Shown: piece by piece, positions 1 through 7,302 of the stretch | How the letters are laid out: each line of letters begins with the position of its first letter | Numbering within the stretch: position 1 is the stretch's first letter | NCBI GenBank assembly: GCA_014379925.1 | Contig: JACMKY010000366.1 | Span: 1 to 15,023 of the forward strand | Direction of reading: 5' to 3' | Length of the DNA: 15,023 bases | DNA from: Cytophagales bacterium | GTDB lineage: Bacteria; Bacteroidota; Bacteroidia; Cytophagales; ES-bin-26 | Translations under genes and position numbers: made by a program | The notes under the pieces: generated by a model | Told to the model about the DNA's origin: nothing | What the model saw: the letters and a program-made list of their open reading frames with translations, nothing else | The model's database searches: none

Positions 1-753
1 GCAGCCTTCGTCCAGGGCTCGCACCAAGTCCGCTTCCCGGATGATGCCGCCCCGGCTGGTGTTGATGAGCAGGGAAGTGCACTTCATCAGACGGATTTTT
101 TCGTAGTCCAGAAGCCCGGCGGTGTAGTCGGTGAGGGGAGCGTGAACGGAAACCACGTCGGAACTGGCCAACAGGGCGTCCAATTCCAGTCTTTCGTACG
201 GGGCGTCGCGGTTCTGGCCCGAGGTCGAGAAGTACGCGACCCGCATTCCGAAGGCTTCTGCGATTTCGGCCACCCGTCTCCCGATATTCCCGAGGCCGAT
301 GATTCCCAGTTGTTTGCCTTGCAATTGCCAGAAGGGCCGGCCCAGGTGCGTGAAGATCGGGCTGCGGGCGTAGGCACCCGACTTCACGTACGCATCGTAG
401 TAGCCAGGCTGGTTGAGCAGCGTGAGAATCAGCGTGAAGGTGACTTGCGCCACGCTCGGGGTGGAGTAATCCACCACGTTCTTAACGGCGATGCCTTTTC
501 CGGCCGCGTATTCCCGGTCCACGTTGTTGATACCCGTCGCGGCCACGCAAATCAACCTCAGCTTTGGGGCGGCGTCCATCGCCGCCGGATGGATGACTAC
601 CTTGTTGGTAATGAGGATTTCCGCTTCGCGCACCCGCTCCGGCAACTGCGTTGGGGAGGTGGTTTCGTAGGCTTCCCACTCACCCAACTGCCGCAACCGG
701 TCGAAGTTAGGAACTTCCCCTACCGTGGCCGCGTCCAGAAAAATGATCTTCAT
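1..753 (-). CDS. D-2-hydroxyacid dehydrogenase, NAD(P)-dependent (partial, C-terminus beyond window)
   Basis: This frame is open from an ATG at 753 to the left edge, giving 251 residues of a protein that usually has about 310-330. It starts MKIIFLDAATVGEVPNF, the usual N-terminus of the substrate domain. The Rossmann nucleotide loop IGLGNIG lies at residues 152-158, the VHAPLT strand near 195, and the INTSRGG segment near 230-236, whose Arg234 is expected to be the catalytic arginine. The catalytic Glu and His would lie past the edge. The family reversibly reduces 2-keto acids (hydroxypyruvate, glyoxylate, phosphohydroxypyruvate) in the cytoplasm; the form is closest to the glycerate dehydrogenase (HprA) type, but the substrate cannot be read from sequence. 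It lies 269 bp downstream of the rhaT-like gene on the same strand, so co-transcription is possible but the gap also allows its own promoter. Family call is sure; substrate is not. Confidence 0.93.
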   Translation of the reverse strand, partial: MKIIFLDAATVGEVPNFDRLRQLGEWEAYETTSPTQLPERVREAEILITNKVVIHPAAMDAAPKLRLICVAATGINNVDREYAAGKGIAVKNVVDYSTPSVAQVTFTLILTLLNQPGYYDAYVKSGAYARSPIFTHLGRPFWQLQGKQLGIIGLGNIGRRVAEIAEAFGMRVAYFSTSGQNRDAPYERLELDALLASSDVVSVHAPLTDYTAGLLDYEKIRLMKCTSLLINTSRGGIIREADLVRALDEGC

Positions 754-1007
754 GCACTGATATCTTTTAGCAATCCGCAGTCAGGCACCCCGCTTGAGGC
801 CGGCAAAATAGGAAAAAATACGTACCCGGCAATCTTCGGGACGGCTGACGGCAGCGCCATCCTTGGCTTGGCCGTACCCAAAAGCGGTGGAAAACGATTC
901 GGTTGATGGTTGATTGTTCAAGCGCGCAGGAGGAATGCCGCCCACTGCAAACAACCGATACTCCTCGTTTATTTGATTATTTGATCGGTAAGTTTTCACG
1001 CTACTTA

Positions 1008-1015
1008 CAAACTTA
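1008..1015 (-). promoter_or_regulatory. Possible Bacteroidota -7 element
   Basis: Read on the minus strand this is TAAGTTTG, an exact fit to the Bacteroidota -7 consensus TAnnTTTG, just downstream of the rhaT stop and about 255 nt before the hydroxyacid dehydrogenase ATG. No clear -33 TTG lies at the right distance (only GTGGACA-like bases, too close). An 8-mer with two free positions is easily met by chance, so this is a weak candidate for an independent promoter of the downstream gene. Confidence 0.2.
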
Positions 1016-1022
1016 CGGCTGG

Positions 1023-2075
1023 TTATTGTCCACTGCCCGCCGCCAGGTAGTTGCCGATTCCCACCAGCACTGTCGAGAGGATGACCGTCCCGATGCCGAG
1101 GGTGATCAGGCGCATTGTTCGCTTGCTGGAGCCTTTCCATTCGTTGAAGTAAAGCCCCCAGCCGTTGCTGAAAATGATGATGAAGGCCATGTGAAGCGTC
1201 CAGCTGGAGAAATCGTACTGGCCCATCTGGGTGGTTCCCATGCCGTAGAACATAAATTGGAGGTACCAGATGACGCCCGCCAGGGAGGAAAAGAAGTAGT
1301 TGTTGGGAAGCGGCGACGTGCGGCCGTTGATGTAGTCGCCGGCGGATTGGTTGCGAATGTTGAGAATGACGCACCAGATAAAGTTGGTGGTAAGCCCTCC
1401 GGCCAGCACGACCACCAGCACCGCCCCCTGCTGCCACAACGCCGGGACGCCCTGCGCGACGGCCATTGCCGCGATGGGCTTGCCCGCGGCGATGCCAAAG
1501 GCCATGCACGCACTGAGGATGCCCGAGAAAACCGCCACTCCGAAACCTTTCCGGAAATCGAATTCCTTGATGTTTTCCCGCTTCACTTCCTCGGGCATTT
1601 CCTTTTCCTTTACCATGCCCGCCCAGCCGCAGAGGCCAATGCCGATCAAACAGACCAGTACCCCGGCGAAAATGGTTCGTCCGGAGGGTTGCGACCACAA
1701 CGTAATGAACGTCCCTTCGTAAAGGGGAGGAAGGACGGTGCCAAAGGCAGCGCAGAATCCCAGGGCAATCGCCATGCCGAGCGACATGCCCAGGTAGCGC
1801 ATTGTAAGGCCGAACGTAAGCCCACCGATGCCCCAGAGCGCCCCCATCAGGTAAGTCCAGAACAGGCTTTCGGCGGGCGTCTTGGACAAGATGGAACGCA
1901 GGCCCGGCACCGTCAGCACGGCCACCAGCCAGGGCGCGACCAGCCAGGAAAACACGCCGCCTACCAGCCAGTAGCTTTCCCAGGACCAGCCCCTTACCCG
2001 CTTGTAGGGGATGTAGAAGCTGCCCGAGGCAAATCCGCCGACTGCGTGCAGGAAAATACCTAGTAAAGCACCCAT
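1023..2075 (-). CDS. rhaT: RhaT-type L-rhamnose (sugar)/H+ symporter
   Basis: A 350-residue polytopic inner-membrane protein, close to the 344 of E. coli RhaT. It starts MGALLGIFLHAVGGFASGSF, the conserved RhaT opening, and continues with about ten hydrophobic segments, including WTYLMGALWGIGGLTFGL and NGWGLYFNEWKG near the C-terminus, both typical of this family. RhaT imports L-rhamnose with a proton. The frame stays open a further 105 codons upstream, but that stretch is low-complexity (repeats of HDQRE) and unlike any RhaT, so the ATG at 2075 is taken as start. The leader holds a 15-bp tandem array ending only 5 bp before this ATG. No rhamnose isomerase, kinase or aldolase is in the window, so the true substrate may be rhamnose or a related sugar. 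The MarR-GNAT gene diverges from it. Family call is firm. Confidence 0.93.
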   Translation of the reverse strand: MGALLGIFLHAVGGFASGSFYIPYKRVRGWSWESYWLVGGVFSWLVAPWLVAVLTVPGLRSILSKTPAESLFWTYLMGALWGIGGLTFGLTMRYLGMSLGMAIALGFCAAFGTVLPPLYEGTFITLWSQPSGRTIFAGVLVCLIGIGLCGWAGMVKEKEMPEEVKRENIKEFDFRKGFGVAVFSGILSACMAFGIAAGKPIAAMAVAQGVPALWQQGAVLVVVLAGGLTTNFIWCVILNIRNQSAGDYINGRTSPLPNNYFFSSLAGVIWYLQFMFYGMGTTQMGQYDFSSWTLHMAFIIIFSNGWGLYFNEWKGSSKRTMRLITLGIGTVILSTVLVGIGNYLAAGSGQ

Positions 2076-2080
2076 GGTTT

Positions 2081-2170
2081 CTCGTTGATCGTATTCTCGT
2101 TGATCGTGTTCTTGTTGATCGTGTTCTCGTTGATCGTGTTCTCGTTGATCGTGTTCTTGTTGATCGTGCG
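2081..2170 (-). repeat. 15-bp tandem repeat array in the rhaT leader, six units
   Basis: Six head-to-tail copies of a 15-bp unit, CTCGTTGATCGTGTT on the + strand, with single-base variants: A for G at position 12 of unit 1, T for C at position 2 of units 3 and 6, and an altered last two bases in unit 6. Each unit carries one GATC. The array ends 5 bp before the rhaT ATG, so it forms the ribosome-approach part of the leader. Because 15 is a multiple of three and no unit creates a minus-strand stop, copy-number changes would leave the upstream frames open. The direct repeat is certain; any effect on expression is inference. Confidence 0.95.
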
Positions 2171-2486
2171 TAAGGCTTACCAAGGTAGCCGGAAAATTTT
2201 CGTTTTGCCATCCTGTGCTGTCCTGCCGGGAAAAGCGGCCGCAGAAATGCCATTGGCGGCAACGGAGAATTTTTCCCGGCTGGTTGCGCCGCGCAATAAC
2301 TGCCCGCTCCGGCCCAGCCGGGCTTTGTCGATCAACACCCGCGTTACCGATCGGAAATACTGACCGGGTTTTTCGCCGATATTCATTCACTACAAATTAT
2401 TTTTCTTTATTTAGATAAATTAATGTGGATTTGAGATGAAGAACTTGAATATTTACGTAATCCCTTACATAAACTAAAATCCAGCC
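2171..2486. other. Divergent intergenic region between rhaT and the MarR-GNAT gene
   Basis: About 316 bp without a gene beyond the tandem array. The left part (2171-2385) is GC-mixed and shows only a small stem CCGGC-CCA-GCCGG at 2309-2321. The right part (2386-2486) is strongly AT-rich, as expected for divergent promoters. No fully matching promoter is seen: the best minus-strand candidate is TAATTTG (one base short of TAnnTTTG) near 2393-2399. The frames that stay open here encode nothing protein-like. Confidence 0.5.
2453..2472 (+). promoter_or_regulatory. Paired palindromes, candidate operator of the MarR-GNAT regulator
   Basis: TTACGTAA (perfect 8-bp palindrome, 2453-2460) is followed after TCCC by TTACATAA (7/8 of the same palindrome, 2465-2472). 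The centres are 12 bp apart, and the pair lies 15-34 bp upstream of the MarR-GNAT start. MarR proteins are dimers that often bind such AT-rich dyads near their own promoter. The first copy overlaps a poor -7-like TATTTACG at 2450-2457 with TTG at 2431-2433, 16 bp upstream. Autoregulation, and perhaps control of the divergent rhaT, is inference. Confidence 0.35.
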
Positions 2487-3431
2487 ATGAATTTAATGGA
2501 TCAATTGGGCCCGCTGGCCGTGGGAAGCCGCTTGAAACGCCTGAGTGACACCTTTATGCGCCAGGCTTCGGCCGTCTACCGGGCGTTTGACCTGGATTTT
2601 GAGCCGAAGTGGTTTACGGTATTTTACCCGTTGGCCGAACGGTCGCCCCTGAGCATCACCGAAATTGCCGAGCAACTGGGATTTTCTCATCCTGCCATCA
2701 TCCAATTGGCCAACGAGTTGGAGCAGAAAGGGCTGGTTCGCTCGGAGAAATCCGGGGGAGACAGCCGGAAACGGATGCTGGTGTTGACTGACCAGGGAAA
2801 GGCCATGCTACCCGACCTGCAGCGATTGTGGCAAACGATCCGGGAAGTGAATACCCAACTCATCCAGAGCCAGCGGCACAACCTGATTTTTGCCGTGGAA
2901 GAAATGGAAGCCGTCCTGACCCAGAAGGACTACCTGACCCGCTTTACGGAATACCACGAGGCCCGGCAGGCGGAGGAAGTGGAAATCCTGGAGTACGATC
3001 CCCGGTACCGCGACGACTTCAAACGCCTGAACCTGGAGTGGATCGGGCAATACTTCAACGTGGACCCGCCCGACCGGGCATTGCTAGAAAATCCCGAAGG
3101 CTACGTGCTGGAAGGCGGCGGGTACGTTTTCTTTGCCCGTTACGGGGGAGAAATCGTTGGTACCTGCGCCCTGCTCAAGCAGAGCAGCGTGGTGTATGAA
3201 CTCACCAAGATGGCGGTTACCCCGAAAGTGCAGGGAAGACAAATCGGCAAAAAGCTGTGTACCCACACCCTGGAAAAAGCCCGCCAGGTGGGAGCCAAGC
3301 GGGTTTGTCTGCAAGCCAATACCCGGCTGACGGCGGCCATCGAGTTGTACCGGAAGGTGGGATTTTACAAGGTGGAAATGGCCGGCTCGCCTTACCAGCA
3401 GGCCGACGTCCGGATGCAGATTGATTTGTGA
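2487..3431 (+). CDS. MarR-family regulator fused to GNAT N-acetyltransferase
   Basis: A 314-residue two-domain protein. Residues 1-155 form a MarR winged helix-turn-helix: recognition region SITEIAEQLGFSHPAIIQ at about 56-73, followed by the wing RSEKSGGDSRKRMLVLT at 85-101. Residues 165-314 are a GNAT fold with the acetyl-CoA loop VTPKVQGRQIGKKL at 244-257 (Q-x-x-x-x-G pattern, with the first Gly replaced by Gln252) and the C-terminal NTRLTAAIELYRKVGFYKVE region at 278-297. This fusion is a known architecture, annotated as a bifunctional HTH regulator/GNAT acetyltransferase. The acetyl acceptor is unknown; a small amine or amino acid that is also the effector is a common guess. It is cytoplasmic, starts at an ATG 15 bp after a palindrome pair, and ends 15 bp from the convergent radA stop. 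No signs of damage. Confidence 0.93.
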   Translation: MNLMDQLGPLAVGSRLKRLSDTFMRQASAVYRAFDLDFEPKWFTVFYPLAERSPLSITEIAEQLGFSHPAIIQLANELEQKGLVRSEKSGGDSRKRMLVLTDQGKAMLPDLQRLWQTIREVNTQLIQSQRHNLIFAVEEMEAVLTQKDYLTRFTEYHEARQAEEVEILEYDPRYRDDFKRLNLEWIGQYFNVDPPDRALLENPEGYVLEGGGYVFFARYGGEIVGTCALLKQSSVVYELTKMAVTPKVQGRQIGKKLCTHTLEKARQVGAKRVCLQANTRLTAAIELYRKVGFYKVEMAGSPYQQADVRMQIDL

Positions 3432-3446
3432 TTAATCGGGCATCGC

Positions 3447-4820
3447 TCAGCCCATCACGCCCGAAAACACGTCTTCCAGTTTGGCCGCTGACCGTACCTG
3501 GATGGTGTAGCCCGCCAGGTTTAACCCTTTGGTGTTGTATTTGGAGATCCAGATTTCCTTGAAGCCCAGTTTCTCCGCCTCCGAAATGCGGTTTTCGATC
3601 CGGTTCACCGCCCGGACCTCCCCCCCCAATCCCACTTCCGCCGCGAAGCACACCGAATTACGGATGCTGACGTCGTCGTAGGAGGAGACGATGGAAGCGC
3701 ACACGGCGAGGTCAATGGCCGGGTCCTCTACCTTCAGGCCGCCGGCAATGTTGAGAAAAACGTCCTGCGTTCCCAGGCGGAAACCGCCGCGCTTTTCGAG
3801 CACCGCCAGCAGCATGTTGAGTCGCTTGGCATCAAAGCCGGTGCTGCTCCGTTGCGGCGTACCGTAGTTGGCCACGCTCACCAGCGACTGAATTTCGATC
3901 AGCAACGGGCGGTTGCCTTCCAGCATCGCCCCGATGGTGATGCCGCTCAGGGCTTCTTCCCGTTGCGAAATCAGAATTTCCGACGGATTGCTCACTTCGC
4001 GCAGCCCGGAGCCCACCATTTCGTAGATGCCCAGTTCGGACGTGGAACCGAAGCGGTTCTTGGTGGTTCGCAGAATGCGATAGGCCAGGTGGCGGTCGCC
4101 CTCGAACTGCAGCACGGTGTCGACCATGTGTTCCAGCACTTTCGGTCCGGCCAGCGTGCCCTCCTTGGTGATGTGCCCGATCAGGAAAACCGGCGTGCCG
4201 CTTTCCTTGGCGTATTTGAGCAACTCCGCCGTGCATTCGCGCACTTGCGACACGCTGCCGGCCGCTGATTCGATGTAGGTGGATTGCAAGGTTTGAATGG
4301 AGTCGATCACCAGCAGGTCCGGCTCGAACGATTCGATTTGCTTGAAGATGTTCTGGGTGGTGGTTTCGGTCAGGATGAAGCAGTTTTCCCCGCCGATCCC
4401 CAACCGCTCGGCCCGCATCTTGATCTGCTGTTCGCTTTCCTCTCCCGACACGTAGAGCACCTTCCGGCCGTCCAGTTGCAGCGCGATTTGCAGCATCAGC
4501 GTGGACTTGCCGATGCCCGGCTCTCCACCCACCAGCACCAGCGAACCGGGTACGATGCCGCCGCCCAGCACGCGGTTCAGTTCGGCGTCGCGCGTGAGAA
4601 TGCGGTGTTGATCCTGGTAGGTAATCTCGGGGAGCGCCTTGGGCCGGGCGGTCGTTTTCTGGGCCGTGTCCACGCGCCACGTTCCTTTTTCCTTTTCTTC
4701 CTTCTGGATGAGTTCTTCCACGAAGGTGTTCCACTCGCCGCAGGAAGGGCAGCGTCCCAACCACTTCGGGGATTGGTGCCCGCAGGTCTGACAGAGATAA
4801 GCACTCCGGACTTTTGCCAT
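3447..4820 (-). CDS. radA: DNA repair protein RadA (Sms)
   Basis: 457 residues, the normal RadA length. An N-terminal C4 zinc finger (Cys10, Cys13, Cys24, Cys27) precedes a RecA-like ATPase core with Walker A GGEPGIGKST at 98-107, Walker B LLVIDSIQ at 169-176, and the RadA-specific KNRFG motif at 254-258. The C-terminal third (about 290-457) is the Lon-like domain, including GGLKVEDPAIDLAVCASI near 360-377. RadA is a DnaB-like helicase that drives branch migration at D-loops in recombinational repair. The start is the ATG at 4820 (MAKVRSAYLCQTCGHQSPKW), matching orthologues. It is a single gene with the MarR-GNAT gene converging on it and the barrel gene diverging. All key residues are present. 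Confidence 0.98.
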   Translation of the reverse strand: MAKVRSAYLCQTCGHQSPKWLGRCPSCGEWNTFVEELIQKEEKEKGTWRVDTAQKTTARPKALPEITYQDQHRILTRDAELNRVLGGGIVPGSLVLVGGEPGIGKSTLMLQIALQLDGRKVLYVSGEESEQQIKMRAERLGIGGENCFILTETTTQNIFKQIESFEPDLLVIDSIQTLQSTYIESAAGSVSQVRECTAELLKYAKESGTPVFLIGHITKEGTLAGPKVLEHMVDTVLQFEGDRHLAYRILRTTKNRFGSTSELGIYEMVGSGLREVSNPSEILISQREEALSGITIGAMLEGNRPLLIEIQSLVSVANYGTPQRSSTGFDAKRLNMLLAVLEKRGGFRLGTQDVFLNIAGGLKVEDPAIDLAVCASIVSSYDDVSIRNSVCFAAEVGLGGEVRAVNRIENRISEAEKLGFKEIWISKYNTKGLNLAGYTIQVRSAAKLEDVFSGVMG

Positions 4821-4922
4821 AAAGGGTTAAAATAGGGAATAATCAAGCGCCAACCAAGGGCTGAAAACCGCCCTAAAACGGACAAACAATACACGCGAAC
4901 GATTTTTCATACTTGGCGGGCG

Positions 4923-4949
4923 TTGGTTGCAAAGTATCCTATATTTTTG
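4923..4949 (+). promoter_or_regulatory. Candidate promoter of the outer-membrane barrel gene
   Basis: TTG at 4923-4925, a 16-bp spacer, then TATTTTTG at 4942-4949, an exact TAnnTTTG. This is the Bacteroidota sigma-A pattern, with a spacer at the short end of the usual range. Transcription would begin near 4955, leaving a leader of roughly 155-160 nt before the ATG at 5114. The position in the divergent gap and the AT-rich surroundings support it. Confidence 0.5.
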
Positions 4950-4956
4950 CCAAGAT

Positions 4957-5020
4957 GAGTTTATGAGTGGGTAAACGTTTGAATAAGGTCATTCCAGGCG
5001 TACAGCAAACGTTTACCCAC
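4957..5020 (+). repeat. 15-bp perfect inverted repeat in the leader of the barrel gene
   Basis: GTGGGTAAACGTTTG at 4967-4981 is the exact reverse complement of 4..15 bp downstream bases CAAACGTTTACCCAC at 5006-5020, with a 24-nt loop. The left arm is preceded without a break by GAGTTTATGAG (4957-4967, sharing its last G), which is complementary to CTCATAAACTC at 5078-5088 and again at 5086-5096, so an outer stem is possible. Each inner arm also contains AAACGTTT, itself a palindrome. The start of the left arm falls almost at the predicted transcription start, so the RNA could begin inside the stem. Role unknown. Confidence 0.85.
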
Positions 5021-5021
5021 C

Positions 5022-5042
5022 CATCGATTCCAGAGATCGATG
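5022..5042 (+). repeat. Second hairpin in the same leader
   Basis: CATCGAT (5022-5028), 7-nt loop, ATCGATG (5036-5042): a perfect 7-bp stem directly after the 15-bp inverted repeat. No U-run follows, so it is not an intrinsic terminator. It may be a leader structure or a protein site; the sequence does not decide. Confidence 0.6.
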
Positions 5043-5064
5043 CTACTCATCAACCCACTTGCTC

Positions 5065-5096
5065 CTAAACTCCTAAACTCATAAACTCATAAACTC
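5065..5096 (+). repeat. Short 8-bp tandem repeat (four units)
   Basis: Two copies of CTAAACTC (5065-5072, 5073-5080) are followed by two of ATAAACTC (5081-5088, 5089-5096), ending 17 bp before the barrel gene ATG. The units pair with GAGTTTATGAG at 4957-4967. As a short tandem array it could change copy number by slippage; no function is shown. Confidence 0.8.
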
Positions 5097-5113
5097 CCTT
5101 ACTCCCTATCCGT

Positions 5114-5971
5114 ATGAAAACAATTATTCTGGCTTCGTGGGTGAGCCTCGGGTTGCTTTTTTTTGAATCGGCGAAGGCCCAGCTGAGACTTCACGTGGGT
5201 GCCACGTCGGCGTTAAACGCTTCCTTCGTCCTCGATGAAGGGTTGTCCAAGGACCCGCGCTACAATTCCACGATGACGTACAAGTTCGCGCCGGTGGGTT
5301 TGGCCGTGGGCCTGGACCTCACGCCCAGTTTCGGCCTCAGTCTGGAATCCATTTACGCCCGCCAGGGGCAGGTTTTCGAAATCATCGGGCAGGTGAACAA
5401 CGTGGCAACGCAGGTGGGCGAGCGAAACATCAGCCTGAATTACTTGCAACTTCCTTTCCTGCTGAATTTCCTGGGCCGCAGCGATGCCCGCACCCGGGCC
5501 AATTTCATGGTCGGACCGCAGTTTTCGTTTCTGACCAAGGGAGTGGAAACCTACCAGCAGACGCAAACCGCCACTTTTACCCTGCCCGAAGGGGCGGAAC
5601 TGCCCGACGGAGCAACCAATTACAATGCCCAAACCCGCACGTATACGCTGGCGGCCAACACCCAAACCATTGCCAGTACCGAAAATACCAACCCGAACAA
5701 TCCGATCGAAAGTTTCAAACAAGCCCAGTTTGGACTGGCCGCCGCCCTCGGTTTGAACGTAGACCTCGGCCGTTTCATCTATTTATCGGGCCAAATCCGG
5801 GCGAACTACAGCATCACGGACATGCGGAACGAAGCGTTTGTCCAACAGATCCGGAATGGCAACACCGGCGACATTTTTGGCAGGAGAGCCAACTTGCTGG
5901 TGGGCGTGCAGTTGGGCGTGCACGTGATGTTCGGTGGCACGCGGTTTAACGACCAGATGCGGGTGAAGTGA
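5114..5971 (+). CDS. Outer-membrane beta-barrel protein, PorT-like
   Basis: 285 residues with a clear signal peptide: MKTIILASWVSLGLLFF, then AKA at 20-22 and cleavage before Gln23. The mature part alternates hydrophobic and polar residues (RLHVGATSALNASFV, PVGLAVGLDLTPSFGLSLE, ISLNYLQLPFLLNF, FGLAAALGLNVDLG) and ends with LLVGVQLGVHVMFGG, as in eight-stranded barrels of the Bacteroidota PorT/OmpW-like group. The NYLQLPFLLNF stretch is typical of PorT-like barrel domains. No enzymatic motif is present; the molecular role in the outer membrane is unknown. The insertion about residues 150-200 (rich in T, Q, N, A) is probably an extracellular loop. It is preceded by its own candidate promoter and a hairpin-rich leader, and followed by 239 bp before the next gene, so it is probably a single transcription unit. 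Confidence 0.85.
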   Translation: MKTIILASWVSLGLLFFESAKAQLRLHVGATSALNASFVLDEGLSKDPRYNSTMTYKFAPVGLAVGLDLTPSFGLSLESIYARQGQVFEIIGQVNNVATQVGERNISLNYLQLPFLLNFLGRSDARTRANFMVGPQFSFLTKGVETYQQTQTATFTLPEGAELPDGATNYNAQTRTYTLAANTQTIASTENTNPNNPIESFKQAQFGLAAALGLNVDLGRFIYLSGQIRANYSITDMRNEAFVQQIRNGNTGDIFGRRANLLVGVQLGVHVMFGGTRFNDQMRVK

Positions 5972-6210
5972 TGCGGTTGCCCAGTTGATTTTTTGACCGC
6001 TCCTGGTTTACCGGCGTACTGGCTGAACGCCCGGATCAACACTTTCCATTGTCCGGTTGCTTTCAAGTTTATTTTCCTTTTTCTTCGTGGGATCGGAAAC
6101 CAAGTCCAACCACGCCCGGATGATTGCCCGAAATCCCGACGATGAACTTCGGCCAGCAACCGTCGGATACCAAACGCTGATCGCCGGAAAAGCAAACGCC
6201 AAACGAAGCA

Positions 6211-7239
6211 ATGCAACCCCACCCCATCCGCACGACCATTGTTGGCTCCCTGCCCTTTCCGGGCTGGCTGGAGTTCGCCGCCCAAAACCTGGACCAGCTC
6301 GGTCCCGCCGACGTGAACGAAATGATCGACGATGCCGTGACTGCCGCCATCCACGACCAGGTAGCCGCCGGACTGGACGTGATTACCGACGGCGAACAGA
6401 CGCGGCTCGACTTCAACCTGTCCTTCTACGGCTTCATCCAGGGAATTCAACCCAACCACGCCGAAACGCGCAAGTGGGGACCGCCCGCCCACGACCAACG
6501 CGGCAAGCACACCATTACCGAACCCCTCACCGCTCCCCGGGGGCTGGGGGTAGTCGAAGAATACCAGCGGCTCCGGCGCCTCGCTCCGGCGGGTCCAGCC
6601 CTGAAGGCTTCCGTGCCGGGACCGTACACGCTGGCGGGGCGGTTGCTGTTTAATGCCACCTACCCAGACCGCTGGGAAATCACCGAGGCCATTCTACCCC
6701 TCGTGCGCCAGGAACTCGAAAACCTGGTGGCCGCGGGTTGCCGGGAAATTACGGTGGACGAGCCTTCCATGTCGTGTTACGCCTACCGGGAAGACACCCG
6801 GCGTTTCGTGGATATTTTTAACCGCACGGTAAAACCCGTCGTGGGCCGGGCGCGCCTTTCCATGCACCTCTGCTTCGGCAACTACAAGGGGCGCTCGGTG
6901 GGCCGGAAGACCGTCGCGCCGATGCTGCCCGATTTCCTTGACCTGACCGTCGATGAGCTTCATCCCGAGATGACCATTCTCAACTTCGCCGACGTTCACC
7001 TCATGGAACGGTTCGCCGAGAAGATGGACGTCAGCGTGGGCGTGGTGGATGTGAAGAGCTACTACATTGAAACCGTGGACGACATCACGGAGCGGATCGG
7101 GCGATGCCTGAAATACGTGCCGGCCGAGAAATTGTCGGTTGCTCCCGACTGCGGCTTGTCCCAGACTGCCCGCTGGGCGGCCCGCCAAAAGCTGAAAGCG
7201 ATGTGCGACGGCGCTAAGAAGTTGCGCGATGGTCTATAA
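6211..7239 (+). CDS. Cobalamin-independent methionine synthase-like (MetE C-terminal domain) methyltransferase
   Basis: 342 residues matching only the C-terminal TIM-barrel half of MetE (COG0620 group); full MetE has about 755. It opens with IRTTIVGSLPFP, the usual start of stand-alone members, and has ITDGEQTRLDFN near 58-69. Candidate zinc ligands are present: His219 and Cys221 in MHLCFG, Cys314 in APDCGL, and an acidic residue in VDELHPE (Glu249 or Glu253), corresponding to His641, Cys643, Cys726 and Glu665 of E. coli MetE. Full MetE moves a methyl group from methyl-tetrahydrofolate polyglutamate to homocysteine; stand-alone core forms often use other methyl donors or have unknown substrates, so methionine synthesis is not assured. 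The next gene lies 63 bp downstream in the same frame and direction, suggesting an operon. Confidence 0.88.
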   Translation: MQPHPIRTTIVGSLPFPGWLEFAAQNLDQLGPADVNEMIDDAVTAAIHDQVAAGLDVITDGEQTRLDFNLSFYGFIQGIQPNHAETRKWGPPAHDQRGKHTITEPLTAPRGLGVVEEYQRLRRLAPAGPALKASVPGPYTLAGRLLFNATYPDRWEITEAILPLVRQELENLVAAGCREITVDEPSMSCYAYREDTRRFVDIFNRTVKPVVGRARLSMHLCFGNYKGRSVGRKTVAPMLPDFLDLTVDELHPEMTILNFADVHLMERFAEKMDVSVGVVDVKSYYIETVDDITERIGRCLKYVPAEKLSVAPDCGLSQTARWAARQKLKAMCDGAKKLRDGL

Positions 7240-7302
7240 ATTATTGCGCGCCGAACCAGACGGCACCAACTGCTCGCCAAGCATTCAGTAAAATCCAACC
7301 GC

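Noticed and set aside
2081..2170. CRISPR array
   Set aside because: Units are directly adjacent, 15 bp long, without spacers, and no cas genes are near.
781..2262. Very long open minus-strand frame (493 codons) across the rhaT region, in another frame
   Set aside because: Its translation is rich in R, G and H, shows no family motif, and is the shifted reading of rhaT, which is clearly recognisable.
2309..2321. CCGGC-CCA-GCCGG hairpin as an attenuator of rhaT
   Set aside because: Five pairs with a three-base loop and no T-run or alternative stem; too weak to claim.
2076..2390. 105-codon in-frame extension of rhaT to an ATG at 2390
   Set aside because: The extension is largely HDQRE repeats from the tandem array and unlike any RhaT N-terminus; the ATG at 2075 gives the family start.
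3437..3463. CGGGC/GCCCG stem at the radA and MarR-GNAT convergent ends
   Set aside because: Only five pairs around a 17-nt loop, overlapping the radA stop and without a T-run on either strand.
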